Numbered from the stretch's first letter, positions 17,016 through 25,770 are shown. The stretch is DNA of 64,000 nt from CAIYRG01 sp964494505 (GCA_964494505.1 CAZBRO010000027.1:1-64000); one strand, 5' to 3'. Notes: a model not told the origin generated them from the sequence alone. Translations and numbers: made by a program.

Positions 17016-17809
17016 TTCCTCTGCAGTTGATTTCTCTGCAGGCGATTTTGGCGCTGATCTCGGGCGGCGTGGTCGGCTTTTCGCTCGGACTGATCGGCGG
17101 CGGCGGCTCGATCCTGGCCGTCCCATTGCTGCTTTACGTCGTGGGTGTCACGGACGCCCACATCGCCATCGGCACCAGCGCGCTTGCCGTTTCCATCAAT
17201 GCGTTCGTCAATCTCTTCAGCCATTGGCGGGCGGGTACGGTGCGTTGGCCGTGCGCCATCGTGTTCGGCGCGGCGGGCGCGTTGGGCGCGGCTATGGGCT
17301 CCACGCTCGGCAAATTGGTGCCCGGCCAGAACCTGCTGTTTCTGTTCGCTCTGGTGATGATCGCGGTCGCCCTCGCGATGCTTCGTCCCCGCAAATCGGA
17401 AGGCGGCGAGCATGTGAGGCTCAACCGCCGCATCGCGGTGCGGTTGGCAGCGCTCGGACTCGGGGCGGGTCTGATCTCCGGTTTCTTCGGCATCGGCGGC
17501 GGCTTCCTGATCGTGCCGGGAATCATGCTCGGCAGCGGCATGCCGATCCTCAACGCCATCGGTTCATCGCTGTTCTCGGTCGGGGCGTTCGGCCTCACCA
17601 CCGCGGTAAATTATGCAATCTCCGGCTATGTCGATTGGATCGTCGCAGCGGAGTTCATCCTGGGCGGCGCGTTCGGCGGCCTGTTCGGCATGCGGGCCGC
17701 GGTGCATCTTTCGACCGGCAAAGAGGCGTTGAACCGTCTCTTTGCCGGAGTCGTGCTCACGGTGGCGGCCTACATGCTGGTTCGGACCGGAATCCACCTT
17801 TTCGCCTAG
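17012..17809 (+). CDS. TauE/SafE (TSUP) family sulfite/organosulfur exporter
   Basis: This integral membrane protein of 265 residues has about eight hydrophobic segments and the repeated TSUP glycine motif (GLIGGGGSILAVPLL near 28-42 and GFFGIGGGFLIVPG in the second half). TSUP proteins move sulfite, sulfoacetate, thiosulfate and similar anions across the inner membrane. The start is TTG overlapping the tsdA stop in TTGA, so translation is coupled. Together with TsdA and the DsrE-like proteins this suggests sulfur oxyanion metabolism. Confidence 0.9.
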   Translation: MIPLQLISLQAILALISGGVVGFSLGLIGGGGSILAVPLLLYVVGVTDAHIAIGTSALAVSINAFVNLFSHWRAGTVRWPCAIVFGAAGALGAAMGSTLGKLVPGQNLLFLFALVMIAVALAMLRPRKSEGGEHVRLNRRIAVRLAALGLGAGLISGFFGIGGGFLIVPGIMLGSGMPILNAIGSSLFSVGAFGLTTAVNYAISGYVDWIVAAEFILGGAFGGLFGMRAAVHLSTGKEALNRLFAGVVLTVAAYMLVRTGIHLFA

Positions 17810-17950
17810 CCTGAATCCGATTTTCAGCGGCCAAGACTGCTTTCGCGCCTTCCGCCACGCGATTGCCACAAAATCCAGCCCCAAAACCAAGGAGTTCCCG
17901 AGCCGCGCGCCAATTAACTATGCACGTAACCATGCACGCTGGGCCTACAT

Positions 17951-17978
17951 CTTGATTGGGATCGGAAACATCCTACAT
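17951..17978 (+). promoter_or_regulatory. Candidate heat-shock (RpoH) promoter of hsp20
   Basis: CTTGAT at 17951-17956 and CCTACAT at 17972-17978, 15 bases apart, resemble the alphaproteobacterial RpoH consensus (CTTGAC and CYTATMT). The position, just before a structured leader of a small heat-shock protein, fits. Confidence 0.5.
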
Positions 17979-17986
17979 TTTTCCTT

Positions 17987-18069
17987 GAACGGTGCCCTTC
18001 GGGGGCCGTTCTCTCAAGTAAACGGCCGCCCAGATGGGGGCTGGCAAAGCCGCTGAAAGGAGGGGCTTT
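17987..18069 (+). promoter_or_regulatory. ROSE-like RNA thermometer in the hsp20 leader
   Basis: Three consecutive hairpins can be drawn: 17987-18011 (GAACGG/CCGTTC with a CCC-TTCG-GGG tip), 18024-18045 (GCCGCCC/GGGGGCTGGC) and 18046-18069 (AAAGCC/GGCTTT). The last holds the Shine-Dalgarno AAAGGAGGGG, with CGCT pairing to AGG(A)G across a G-G mismatch, as in ROSE elements of rhizobial small heat-shock genes. Melting at high temperature would free the site for the ATG at 18074. Confidence 0.6.
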
Positions 18070-18073
18070 GGCG

Positions 18074-18508
18074 ATGAATCGGACCTTCTTCAACAGTCCG
18101 TTCCTGCTCGGCTTCGAGCACATCGAAAAGCTGCTCGAACGGACTCAGAAAGCGGACTCCTACCCGCCCTACAACATTGAGCACACGGCAGAAAACCGCC
18201 TCAGGATCATTCTGGCGGTGGCTGGCTTCCGGGCGGAGGACCTCAGCGTGAATGTGGAGGACAACCAGCTCGTCGTCCGCGGCCGCATGACGGATCCTGA
18301 AGACAAGACCTTCCTCCATCGCGGCATCGCCAGCCGGCAGTTCCAGCGCAGTTTCGTGCTCGCCGAGGGCATCGATGTGCTGGGAGCCGAACTCCGCCAT
18401 GGGCTTCTGACGATCGAATTGGAGCGTCCGCGCCAGGAGAGCGTTGTACGTAATATACCAATTCGTTCAGCAGAGGTTCACCACGGCGATGTTACAAATA
18501 AAACCTGA
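18074..18508 (+). CDS. Small heat-shock protein, Hsp20/IbpA family
   Basis: This 144-residue ATP-independent holdase has an alpha-crystallin domain (about 30-130), with YNIEHTAENRLRIILAVAGF at its start and ELRHGLLTIEL near its end. It keeps unfolding proteins soluble during heat stress. ATG 18074 is chosen because AAAGGAGG is nine bases upstream; a TTG at 18068 is less likely. It is preceded by a candidate RpoH promoter and thermometer and followed by DUF1150, a common alphaproteobacterial pairing. Confidence 0.94.
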   Translation: MNRTFFNSPFLLGFEHIEKLLERTQKADSYPPYNIEHTAENRLRIILAVAGFRAEDLSVNVEDNQLVVRGRMTDPEDKTFLHRGIASRQFQRSFVLAEGIDVLGAELRHGLLTIELERPRQESVVRNIPIRSAEVHHGDVTNKT

Positions 18509-18521
18509 ATAGGAGGCTACC

Positions 18522-18803
18522 ATGACACGCGAAGAAGAAATCTACGACGACGACTCACCGGATCTCGAAGAAATGAAGGCGCCCGTGTTCGAAGGCCACC
18601 GCCTCGCCTATATCAAGCCGATCGCGCTGGCGGACGCCAAGGCCATGGGCTTGGTCATCCCCTCGGAGATCAAGCTGCCGGAGAACGTGAAGCTCTACGC
18701 GCTCCATGCCGCGGACGGCACCACGCTCGGGATCACCGACAATTGGGCCTCGGCCTACAGCGCCGCGGTTCAGAACAACTTCGTTCCGGTCAGCGTCCAC
18801 TGA
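18522..18803 (+). CDS. DUF1150 family protein
   Basis: This acidic 93-residue protein has the conserved DUF1150 core AYIKPIALADAKAMGL and LYALHAADGTTLGITDNW. The family is largely alphaproteobacterial and typically lies directly downstream of an Hsp20 gene, as here with 13 bases between and AGGAGG upstream. Function is unknown; co-induction with Hsp20 is likely. Its 3' end overlaps the convergent MFS gene by 14 bases. Confidence 0.88.
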   Translation: MTREEEIYDDDSPDLEEMKAPVFEGHRLAYIKPIALADAKAMGLVIPSEIKLPENVKLYALHAADGTTLGITDNWASAYSAAVQNNFVPVSVH

Positions 18804-19974
18804 GTGGGCTTATGGCTCGCGCTTGCGCCACGGCAAGCGCGAGAAACAGGAGCGCGACGAAGACCACGCCCGCCGACAACAAGAGCGCAGTGTGGAAGTC
18901 CGCTCGCCCCGCCGCGAGATAACCCGCAACCAGCGGGCCCGCTATCTGGCCTACGCCAAATCCCGCCGTCAGCAAGGCAAAGCCTTTTCCTTTTGCGCCC
19001 TCGCGGCCGACCGCGAGGATAAGCGCCGTTATGGCCATGAAGGTGCCGCCGAAGAACACGGCCGACAGCAGCGCAGGGATCGCGGCATCGGTCATGGCCG
19101 GCAGCAGGATGGCAACCAGCTGCATGACATAGGCAAGCCCGAGCGCGGTGGCGAAACCGATGCGCTCCGCCACCCATGACCAGAACATGCAGCTCGGCAG
19201 GCCGGCCAGTCCGACCACCACCCACACCCAATCGCCGACCGTCTCCATTCCCGGGCGGGCTTTGACGATTGCCACGATGAATGTGGCGACGATCGAATAG
19301 CCGAAGCCTTCGCATGTGTAATTGACCAGGAGCGGCCAGAACGGCAGCGGGCGCGGCACACGGCGCGGCGCCGTCTTCCGAAGATTCGGCGCAAGCGCCG
19401 TATCCTTCACCGTGCTCAAGATGAATGGCGCGAACAGGGCAGAGAGCACGCCCGCCGCCATCCACAATTCGCCCCAGTTCAGAAAGCGTCCAAGCCTGCC
19501 TGCCATCAGGCCCGACAATGCGATGCCGATGCCCACGCCGCCGAACAGCCAGCCGGCCCGCGCGCCCTGCCCCGCCGGCGTCAGCGCTTCGACGGCAATG
19601 TTGGCCGCGAACAGAAATACAAAAGCGCTCGCAAGTCCGCCAAGGCCGCGCAAGACGAGCCACAGACCAAGCGAATCCGTCAGCCCCGTCGCAAACGTCG
19701 TGGCGATGCTGACAATCAGCGAAACCCGGAACAGGGTGACGCGCGCGCGCCCTTTCGGAATCAGCGCCGCGATCAGAGCGCCCAACAGATAGCCAGTGAG
19801 ATTCACCGCGGCGATCAGACCGGCGATATCGGACCCGAATCCCGCCTCGCGCTGCATCAAGGGCAAAAGCGGCGTGCAAAAGAACCTCCCGATTCCCACC
19901 GAGATCGCGAGCGCCAGAAATCCGCCGAGCAGAAGCCGCCCGGCCTTGCGACTGTCAGGATCGCCGGTGGCCAA
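18790..19974 (-). CDS. YbfB/YjiJ-type MFS transporter
   Basis: This polytopic inner-membrane protein of about 394 residues has about 12 hydrophobic segments and the family start LLLGGFLALAISVGIGRFFC, characteristic of the YbfB/YjiJ MFS branch (formerly DUF1228). Its substrate is unknown; it may be an exporter. The start is uncertain: the only in-frame choices are TTG at 19974, after the ptsN stop, and ATG at 20073, which would overlap ptsN by 82 bases. The TTG is preferred. Confidence 0.85.
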   Translation of the reverse strand: MATGDPDSRKAGRLLLGGFLALAISVGIGRFFCTPLLPLMQREAGFGSDIAGLIAAVNLTGYLLGALIAALIPKGRARVTLFRVSLIVSIATTFATGLTDSLGLWLVLRGLGGLASAFVFLFAANIAVEALTPAGQGARAGWLFGGVGIGIALSGLMAGRLGRFLNWGELWMAAGVLSALFAPFILSTVKDTALAPNLRKTAPRRVPRPLPFWPLLVNYTCEGFGYSIVATFIVAIVKARPGMETVGDWVWVVVGLAGLPSCMFWSWVAERIGFATALGLAYVMQLVAILLPAMTDAAIPALLSAVFFGGTFMAITALILAVGREGAKGKGFALLTAGFGVGQIAGPLVAGYLAAGRADFHTALLLSAGVVFVALLFLALAVAQARAISPLSGR

Positions 19975-19991
19975 TTTGGCGCGGGTAAGGC

Positions 19992-20456
19992 TTACGCTGC
20001 CTGCGCCGCGGAGGGTTCCGTCAGCAGTGCGTAGAGCGTTGCGGCCTGCGGTGCTGCGCGCAGCTTCTCGCACATGGCCTGATTGCGCAGCAGCCGCGAG
20101 ACGCGCGCAAGCGCTTTGAGATGATCGGCGCCCGCGCCTTCCGGCGCCAGCAGCAGAAACACCAGATCCACTGGCTGATCGTCCATGGAATCGAAGTCCA
20201 CCGGATGATCGAGCTGCGCGAACAAACCCGTCATCTTCTGGATGCCTGGCACGCGCCCATGCGGAATGGCGATGCCCTGCCCCATGCCCGTCGAACCCAG
20301 CTTCTCGCGCTCGGTCAGCGTCTCGAAAATGCGCCGTTCGGGAAGACCGGTGAGGAGAGCGGCCTTGTGCGCCAGCTCCTGCAACACCTGCTTCTTGCTC
20401 GTGGCCTTCAAATGCGAAAGGACCGCGTCCGGCGAAAGCAAATCGGCGATTTCCAT
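19992..20456 (-). CDS. ptsN: Nitrogen-PTS EIIA protein
   Basis: This 154-residue EIIA-Ntr protein has the phosphorylated His in GIAIPHGRV (about residue 66) and the DHLKALARVSRLLRN helix. It receives phosphate through the EI-Ntr/NPr relay and regulates potassium transport, nitrogen and carbon functions. It lies downstream of rpoN in the usual order, but the hibernation-promoting factor gene that normally sits between them is missing. Confidence 0.95.
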   Translation of the reverse strand: MEIADLLSPDAVLSHLKATSKKQVLQELAHKAALLTGLPERRIFETLTEREKLGSTGMGQGIAIPHGRVPGIQKMTGLFAQLDHPVDFDSMDDQPVDLVFLLLAPEGAGADHLKALARVSRLLRNQAMCEKLRAAPQAATLYALLTEPSAAQAA

Positions 20457-20613
20457 GATGTCCTGTCGTGTTACGCCGGCTGAGAAAGGTGCAAGCCTGT
20501 CCCGGCCGCGGTTGGTTTTACCCGCCCCTCGTCAAGACGCGAGCGAGACACCCCTCTTTCAAAAAAGGCGCGGACCATAGTGTCGGCCTCCCCCTTCTGT
20601 CAACCTGCGGCCA

Positions 20614-22119
20614 TTACTTAACGGCCGACGTTTCCGACTGCCTCAAACGGCGCCTCTCCACCGAGGAGGGGATACGCAGCGCATCACGATATTTTGCCAC
20701 CGTCCGCCGGGCGATATCGATGCCATCATTGCTCAAAATGGTGACGATCCTGTCATCAGACAAGACATCGTCGGCTTCGTTCTCCACGAGTTCCTTGATG
20801 CGGTCCCGTACAGCCTCCGCCGAATGGGCTTCGCCGCCATTGGCAGATTGAATGGCCGAGGTGAAGAAATACTTCAGCTCGAACACACCTCTGGGCGTGG
20901 CCATATACTTGTTCGAGGTGACGCGCGACACGGTCGATTCGTGCATGCCGATGGCGTCGGCGATCAGCCTGAGATTCAAGGGCCGCAAATGGCGCACACC
21001 GCTGGTCAAGAACGAATCCTGCTGGCGGACGATCTCGCTCGCCACTTTCACGATGGTGCGAGCCCGCTGTTCCAGGCTTTTCACCAGCCAATTGGCGCTG
21101 TTCAGGCAATCGGTCAAATAGGTTTTGTCCTCACGCGAGCGCGCCCCGCGGTTCACTTCCGCGTAATAACGCGCGTTAACCAAGACTCGCGGCAACGTGT
21201 CGGAATTCAACTCCACATGCCAGGTTCCGTCTGTGCTTTCCCGCACATAAACGTCGGGCACGACCGGCTGCACGGGTTCCGCGCCGAACGCGAGCCCAGG
21301 CTTCGGATTGAGCGTGCGGATTTCCGCGATCATGTCGGTGATGTCGGCGAGATCGAGACCGCAGAGCGCCGACAGCCCGGCGAGGTCGCGCCGCGCCACC
21401 AGATCGAGCCGCTTGAGCAGCGTCTGCATGGCGGGGTCCAGCCGGTCGCGCTCCTTGAGCTGCAGCGACAGGCACTCGACGAGATCGCGCGCGAACACGC
21501 CGGCCGGATCGAAGCCCTGCAGCACGGCCAGTGTCGATTCGCAATCTTCGATCGAGGCGCCGAGCCGCTCGGCCACTTCCGCAAGGTCCGCGCGCAGATA
21601 TCCCGCTTCGTCCAGCGATTCGATCAGCACCTCGGCGATGAAGCGCTGATGGGGCGGAAGCCCCGCGATCGTGAGCTGCGATTCGATGTGGCCTTTCAGC
21701 GTGGTTTCGGCCGTCAGGCTGCCTTCGAAATCGTCGTCCAGATCGCCGCCGCCCGAACCGGTCCGCGACCAGTCGGCCAGCGGAGGATCGGAAGAACTCG
21801 GCGTGTTCCGTTCGGCGCGGCTTTCATCCGTATAAAGATCGTCACGGCCCGCATCGAGATCGGCAGCGGTGCCGAAATTCTCTTCGCTCAGCGTCTTATC
21901 CAGAGGCGCGGCGTCGGCGGGCTCGGCCGGCGCTTCCGGCGCCGGAGCTTCGGCTTCGGCATGTTCGCGATCCAGCAGCGGGTTTTTCTCGAGCTCGGTC
22001 TCGACGTAATCGGCGAGTTCCAGATTCGAAAGCTGCAGCAGCTTGATCGCCTGCTGCAATTGCGGCGTCATGACAAGCGTCTGGCCTTGCTTCAGCTCGA
22101 GACGTTGTGTGAGCGCCAT
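20614..22119 (-). CDS. rpoN: RNA polymerase sigma-54 factor
   Basis: This 501-residue sigma-54 has the glutamine/leucine-rich region I (LVMTPQLQQAIKLLQLSN, 16-33), an acidic region II (about 60-130), the core-binding region, a helix-turn-helix and the RpoN box ARRTVAKYRDAL near the C-terminus, which recognises the -24 element. It directs transcription of nitrogen and other activator-dependent promoters. It lies 24 bases downstream of lptB, a conserved alphaproteobacterial arrangement. Confidence 0.97.
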   Translation of the reverse strand: MALTQRLELKQGQTLVMTPQLQQAIKLLQLSNLELADYVETELEKNPLLDREHAEAEAPAPEAPAEPADAAPLDKTLSEENFGTAADLDAGRDDLYTDESRAERNTPSSSDPPLADWSRTGSGGGDLDDDFEGSLTAETTLKGHIESQLTIAGLPPHQRFIAEVLIESLDEAGYLRADLAEVAERLGASIEDCESTLAVLQGFDPAGVFARDLVECLSLQLKERDRLDPAMQTLLKRLDLVARRDLAGLSALCGLDLADITDMIAEIRTLNPKPGLAFGAEPVQPVVPDVYVRESTDGTWHVELNSDTLPRVLVNARYYAEVNRGARSREDKTYLTDCLNSANWLVKSLEQRARTIVKVASEIVRQQDSFLTSGVRHLRPLNLRLIADAIGMHESTVSRVTSNKYMATPRGVFELKYFFTSAIQSANGGEAHSAEAVRDRIKELVENEADDVLSDDRIVTILSNDGIDIARRTVAKYRDALRIPSSVERRRLRQSETSAVK

Positions 22120-22143
22120 GGATGCCGTTCCCCCTGTCCGGCC

Positions 22144-22938
22144 CTAGAGTGAAAAGCGCTCGCCGAGATAAACCCGGCGGACGTCTTTGTCGCCCACGAT
22201 GTCGGCAGGGGTGCCCTCCATCAGCACCTGGCCCTCGTGGATGATGTAGGCGCGGTCGATGATGTCGAGCGCCTCGCGAACATTGTGATCGGTGATCAGC
22301 ACGCCGATGCCGCGGTCCTTCAGATGCCGCACCAGCTCGCGGATGTCGTTGATGGCGATGGGGTCGATGCCTGCGAATGGCTCGTCCAGAAGGATGTAGG
22401 CCGGATGGGTGGCGAGCGCGCGGGCGATCTCTACCCGCCGCCGTTCGCCGCCGGAGAGCGCGATTGCGGGCGTGTGTGCGACATGGGTGATGGAAAATTC
22501 AGCGAGGAGACTGTCCACCAGCGCGGCGCAATGGGCCGAATCGGGTTCCACCAGCTCCGCAGTGGCGCGGATATTCTCCTCCGCCGTCAGTCCGCGGAAG
22601 ATCGAGGCTTCCTGCGGCAGGTAGCCGATGCCCAGCCGCGCGCGCCGGTACATCGGCAGCCGCGTGATGTCGTGGCCGTCGAGCGTGATGGTGCCGTAAT
22701 CGGCGCGGATGAGGCCGGTGATCAGATAGAAGATCGTGGTCTTGCCGGCGCCGTTGGGACCAAGGAGCCCCACCACCTCGCCCCGTTGGAGCGTCAGGCT
22801 GATCCCGCGCACCACCGGGCGCTTCTTGAAGCTCTTGCCGATACGGGTGACCGCAAGGCCCTGGAAGCCCTCGATGAGGCGCGGCGGCGGGCGCACGGTC
22901 CCGTCGCGAAGGTCAATCGATGTGATGTTGTCGTTCAT
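22144..22938 (-). CDS. lptB: LPS export ABC transporter ATP-binding protein
   Basis: This 264-residue ATPase powers the LptBFG complex that extracts LPS from the inner membrane. It has Walker A GPNGAGKTT, the signature ALSGGERRRVEIARAL, Walker B YILLDEPFAGIDP and the switch His in LITDHNV. An N-terminal extension of about 20 residues is typical of alphaproteobacteria. It follows lptA by 42 bases. Confidence 0.96.
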   Translation of the reverse strand: MNDNITSIDLRDGTVRPPPRLIEGFQGLAVTRIGKSFKKRPVVRGISLTLQRGEVVGLLGPNGAGKTTIFYLITGLIRADYGTITLDGHDITRLPMYRRARLGIGYLPQEASIFRGLTAEENIRATAELVEPDSAHCAALVDSLLAEFSITHVAHTPAIALSGGERRRVEIARALATHPAYILLDEPFAGIDPIAINDIRELVRHLKDRGIGVLITDHNVREALDIIDRAYIIHEGQVLMEGTPADIVGDKDVRRVYLGERFSL

Positions 22939-22980
22939 TTGGCCCGGATTTTGCTTCTGTTAGCTTAAAATTGCATGAAC

Positions 22981-23562
22981 CTAAGGTCTTTGCGTGCTTA
23001 CGCCTGCAGGCGCGGCGGCGCCCGCCCGCTGCGCCGGAATGAACAGGCCCTGCACGCGGCCCGGCGGCTGGACCGGCTGTCCCGGTGCGGCGGGCTCGCC
23101 ACCGGCCGTCAGCCGCGCGATTCCGGTCGCCATCGAGACTTCGAGCGCCTGCCCGCGCATGACGTTCTGCTCTTTGGTCAGCACGACATGGCCGTTCAGG
23201 TGGAGTATCTGCGAGGGCACATCGTAGATGCCGTTGTCGCCCACGGCCTGACCCGAGGGCGAATCCACGATGACGTGGCCCTGGGCTTCCATTTTGGAGG
23301 CGCGGCCATTGGGTGCGGTGACCTTCACCTCATCGGCATGCAGACGCACCGCGCCCTGGCTGACGATGACGTTGCCGGTATATGTGCCCGTCTCTCCGTT
23401 GAGATCGGCCAGGAACGAATCCGCGTTCACCGCGATCGGAGCATTGGAATCCAGACCCGCAGGAGCGACAGGCCGGCGGGCCGGAGCGGGGGCGGCAACG
23501 GCGCTGCCCGCCGCAATCGCGACGATGGAGAGAGCGCACAGGATGGCGCCAAATCGTTTCAT
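22981..23562 (-). CDS. lptA: LPS transport periplasmic protein LptA
   Basis: This 193-residue periplasmic protein has a signal peptide (about 1-23) and one OstA/LptA beta-jellyroll domain (about 40-165; IAVNADSFLADLNGETGTYT, then VRLHADEVKV). It bridges LptC and LptD to pass LPS to the outer membrane. The start overlaps the lptC stop (ATGA). The C-terminal Pro/Ala-rich tail is low-complexity. Confidence 0.93.
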   Translation of the reverse strand: MKRFGAILCALSIVAIAAGSAVAAPAPARRPVAPAGLDSNAPIAVNADSFLADLNGETGTYTGNVIVSQGAVRLHADEVKVTAPNGRASKMEAQGHVIVDSPSGQAVGDNGIYDVPSQILHLNGHVVLTKEQNVMRGQALEVSMATGIARLTAGGEPAAPGQPVQPPGRVQGLFIPAQRAGAAAPAGVSTQRP

Positions 23563-24281
23563 TGCAGAGTTCCTCTCTCTGGCTCTCTCTGCGGCCCGAT
23601 GGCCTTGGGGTTCAGCACCATGTGGACATTCCCGGTGAAGCGAAGCCGGCGCGTGTCGCGGTCGAGCGCGAAACGCTGCGCCGTGATGCGGCCGAAGCTC
23701 CCGTCCGCCTCGATGCCGTGCTCGCCATGGACGGTTCCGGCCTTGAGGTCGGCAACCGCGGATTCGGTGCGCGCATCATAGCCGTTCATCGACAGCATGC
23801 GCATTCCACCCGAGACTTCGAACACATGCGTCTTGGTGTCGACCACGCCCTTGACGGCGGTGACGTGCAGCAAAGTGCCGTCCTTCATGCTGATGTCGGC
23901 GGCGACATCTTCGAGCCGCACGCGATCGGAGCCGCGCGCTTCCTGGGTTGCGCGAGCGGCGGTGATGACGAAGGGCATACCGTTATCGTCGACGCCGGTG
24001 AGGCGCGGCTTGATCATGGAGAGATCGTCTTTCACCTGGCTCAAGCGTTCGAAAGTGAGTGCCATGTGCGCCGCGTCGCGCGGCTGCAGCACATAGACGA
24101 GGACAGCGGCGACCAATGCGAGCGCAGCCAGGGGCAAGGCGCCCTTCATGATCTTGACGAAGATGCTGTATCGGCGCGCACTGAGCAAAGTGGCGCGCGT
24201 GGAGATGCGCCATTCGCGCGCCCGATAGGAGGAACGCATCTGCCCCCGCGGCTTCGGAACCTTGGTTTCCGCCGCCGCCAT
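23559..24281 (-). CDS. lptC: LPS export protein LptC
   Basis: This bitopic inner-membrane protein of about 240 residues has one transmembrane segment (LPLAALALVAAVLVYVL, about 50-66) and a periplasmic jellyroll domain that hands LPS from LptBFG to LptA. The start at 24281 is chosen because its ATG shares one base with the kdsD stop (TGATG), indicating coupled translation; an ATG at 24305 would lie inside kdsD. The order kdsD-lptC-lptA-lptB-rpoN is standard. Confidence 0.9.
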   Translation of the reverse strand: MAAAETKVPKPRGQMRSSYRAREWRISTRATLLSARRYSIFVKIMKGALPLAALALVAAVLVYVLQPRDAAHMALTFERLSQVKDDLSMIKPRLTGVDDNGMPFVITAARATQEARGSDRVRLEDVAADISMKDGTLLHVTAVKGVVDTKTHVFEVSGGMRMLSMNGYDARTESAVADLKAGTVHGEHGIEADGSFGRITAQRFALDRDTRRLRFTGNVHMVLNPKAIGPQREPERGTLQ

Positions 24282-25336
24282 CACTGCAGTCCCGCGCGCA
24301 GGCAATCGTGCACATGCAAAATGCCCAGAGGCGTCTTTGGACCATCACCGGGTTCGACAACGAACAGACACGTCACCTTCGGCAGGGAATCGTTCATGTA
24401 GGCCAACGCCTCGGCGGCAAGCATGTCCGGAGCGACGGTCTTTGGATGCGCAGTCATCACCGTTTGCGCTTTGCGCTCGATCAATCCGGGCTCCATATGA
24501 CGGCGCAGATCGCCGTCGGTGATAATGCCCAGGAGCGCGCCTCCTTCGCCCACCACGCCGGCAACGCCAAAGCCCCCCGCCGTCATGACGATAAGCACGT
24601 CGCGCATCACGGTTTCGGACTTGACCAGCGGCATCCGCTCGCCGACATGCATGATGTCGGAGACCCGGATCAGCGCGCGGCCGAGGGAGCCGCCGGGATG
24701 CAGATCGCGATATTGATCGGCCGAAAAGCCTTTGCGCTCCATCAATGCAACGGCCAGCGCATCGCCGAGCGCGAGCATCAGGGTGGTGGAGGTGGTGGGC
24801 GCCAGCCCCATGGGGCAGGCTTCTTGCGCCTTGGGGAGCACGAGGGCCGCATCGGACGCCGCAATCAGGGCTGAATTGGGGTTGCTGGCAATGCCGATCA
24901 GCGGGATCCCGTAGCGCTTTGCATAGGTGATGAGGTCCGAGAGTTCCGCGGTCTCGCCGGAATTGGACAGCATGATGAGAGCATCGCTGCGGGTCAGCGC
25001 GCCGAGATCGCCGTGGCTGGCCTCGGCCGGATGGACGAATTGCGCGGGCGTCCCCGTCGACGAGAGGGTTGCCGCGATTTTCCGCCCGATATGGCCGCTC
25101 TTCCCCATGCCGCTGACCACGACGCGGCCGCGAACCGAGGTCAGAAGATCGAGCGCCCGGCTGAATCCGTCATCGAGCCCGGCGGAAAGGGCCGACAGCG
25201 CTTCTCCGGCAAAGCGCAGCACCCGGCGCGCGGCTTTGAGATCGGCCTCCTCGCGGGCGGGGTCGGGCAGCTCTTTCGGCCTGGGCATTGGCATTAGCGA
25301 CTCACCGGGAGACAGATCGTCCTGGCCGCCTTCCAT
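24281..25336 (-). CDS. kdsD: D-arabinose-5-phosphate isomerase
   Basis: This 351-residue enzyme converts ribulose-5-phosphate to arabinose-5-phosphate, the first step to the LPS sugar Kdo. It has a SIS domain (about 50-190; VVSGMGKSGHIGRKIAATL, then LSNSGETAEL) and two CBS domains (about 215-345). The first codons may be over-extended: an ATG at residue 15 or 17 is also possible. Leads the lpt operon. Confidence 0.94.
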   Translation of the reverse strand: MEGGQDDLSPGESLMPMPRPKELPDPAREEADLKAARRVLRFAGEALSALSAGLDDGFSRALDLLTSVRGRVVVSGMGKSGHIGRKIAATLSSTGTPAQFVHPAEASHGDLGALTRSDALIMLSNSGETAELSDLITYAKRYGIPLIGIASNPNSALIAASDAALVLPKAQEACPMGLAPTTSTTLMLALGDALAVALMERKGFSADQYRDLHPGGSLGRALIRVSDIMHVGERMPLVKSETVMRDVLIVMTAGGFGVAGVVGEGGALLGIITDGDLRRHMEPGLIERKAQTVMTAHPKTVAPDMLAAEALAYMNDSLPKVTCLFVVEPGDGPKTPLGILHVHDCLRAGLQ

Positions 25337-25467
25337 GAGCGCAAAAAATCGCCCAAGCGAAAATCATGCCAAGTTATGGTGAGATTATGAGCAGCCCGGT
25401 CCGGCCGATCAAGGGAGCCGCCGAAAGAAAGAAGCCAAAGCGGAAAAATTCCCTTACCGGAAGGGAC

Positions 25468-25704
25468 TTAGCTTTCCGGCGGCGTTTGTTCCGACTCGGG
25501 GCCATCGAGCACGCCATATTCCCGCGACTTCGTCCTGACATTGCTGATTGCGACGCCTTCGGCGGCAAGACCCCGCTTCAGCAATTCCCGGATGGCGGCT
25601 GCCCGGCTTGGCATGTGCCGCTTGAAGCGCCATTCATCGAGAGCCGCCAGTTCTTCCTCGGCGAGCATGATCTGCAGGCGTTCCGGGCGCTTCAGGTCGC
25701 TCAT
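25468..25704 (-). CDS. Ribbon-helix-helix-like small protein
   Basis: This protein of about 78 residues starts with MSDLKRPERLQIMLAEEELAAL followed by FKRHMPSRAAAIRELLKRGL, the strand-helix-helix pattern of MetJ/Arc/CopG regulators in which the RAAAIRELL helix packs in the dimer. The start at 25704 has GGGGGTC upstream; an upstream in-frame start at 25770 is possible. It may autoregulate or control the neighbouring kinase; no toxin partner is seen. It sits within an insertion between rnd and kdsD. Confidence 0.7.
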   Translation of the reverse strand: MSDLKRPERLQIMLAEEELAALDEWRFKRHMPSRAAAIRELLKRGLAAEGVAISNVRTKSREYGVLDGPESEQTPPES

Positions 25705-25770
25705 TCGAGACCCCCGTTCTATCCACCCACGCTTTATACGTCTAAGACTAAGTTTTGGCTGCTTACTCAT

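Noticed and set aside
14710..17809. A complete Sox or Dsr sulfur-oxidation system
   Set aside because: No soxXYZABCD, dsrAB or sulfite dehydrogenase gene is present; only DsrE-like, TsdA-like and TSUP genes are seen.
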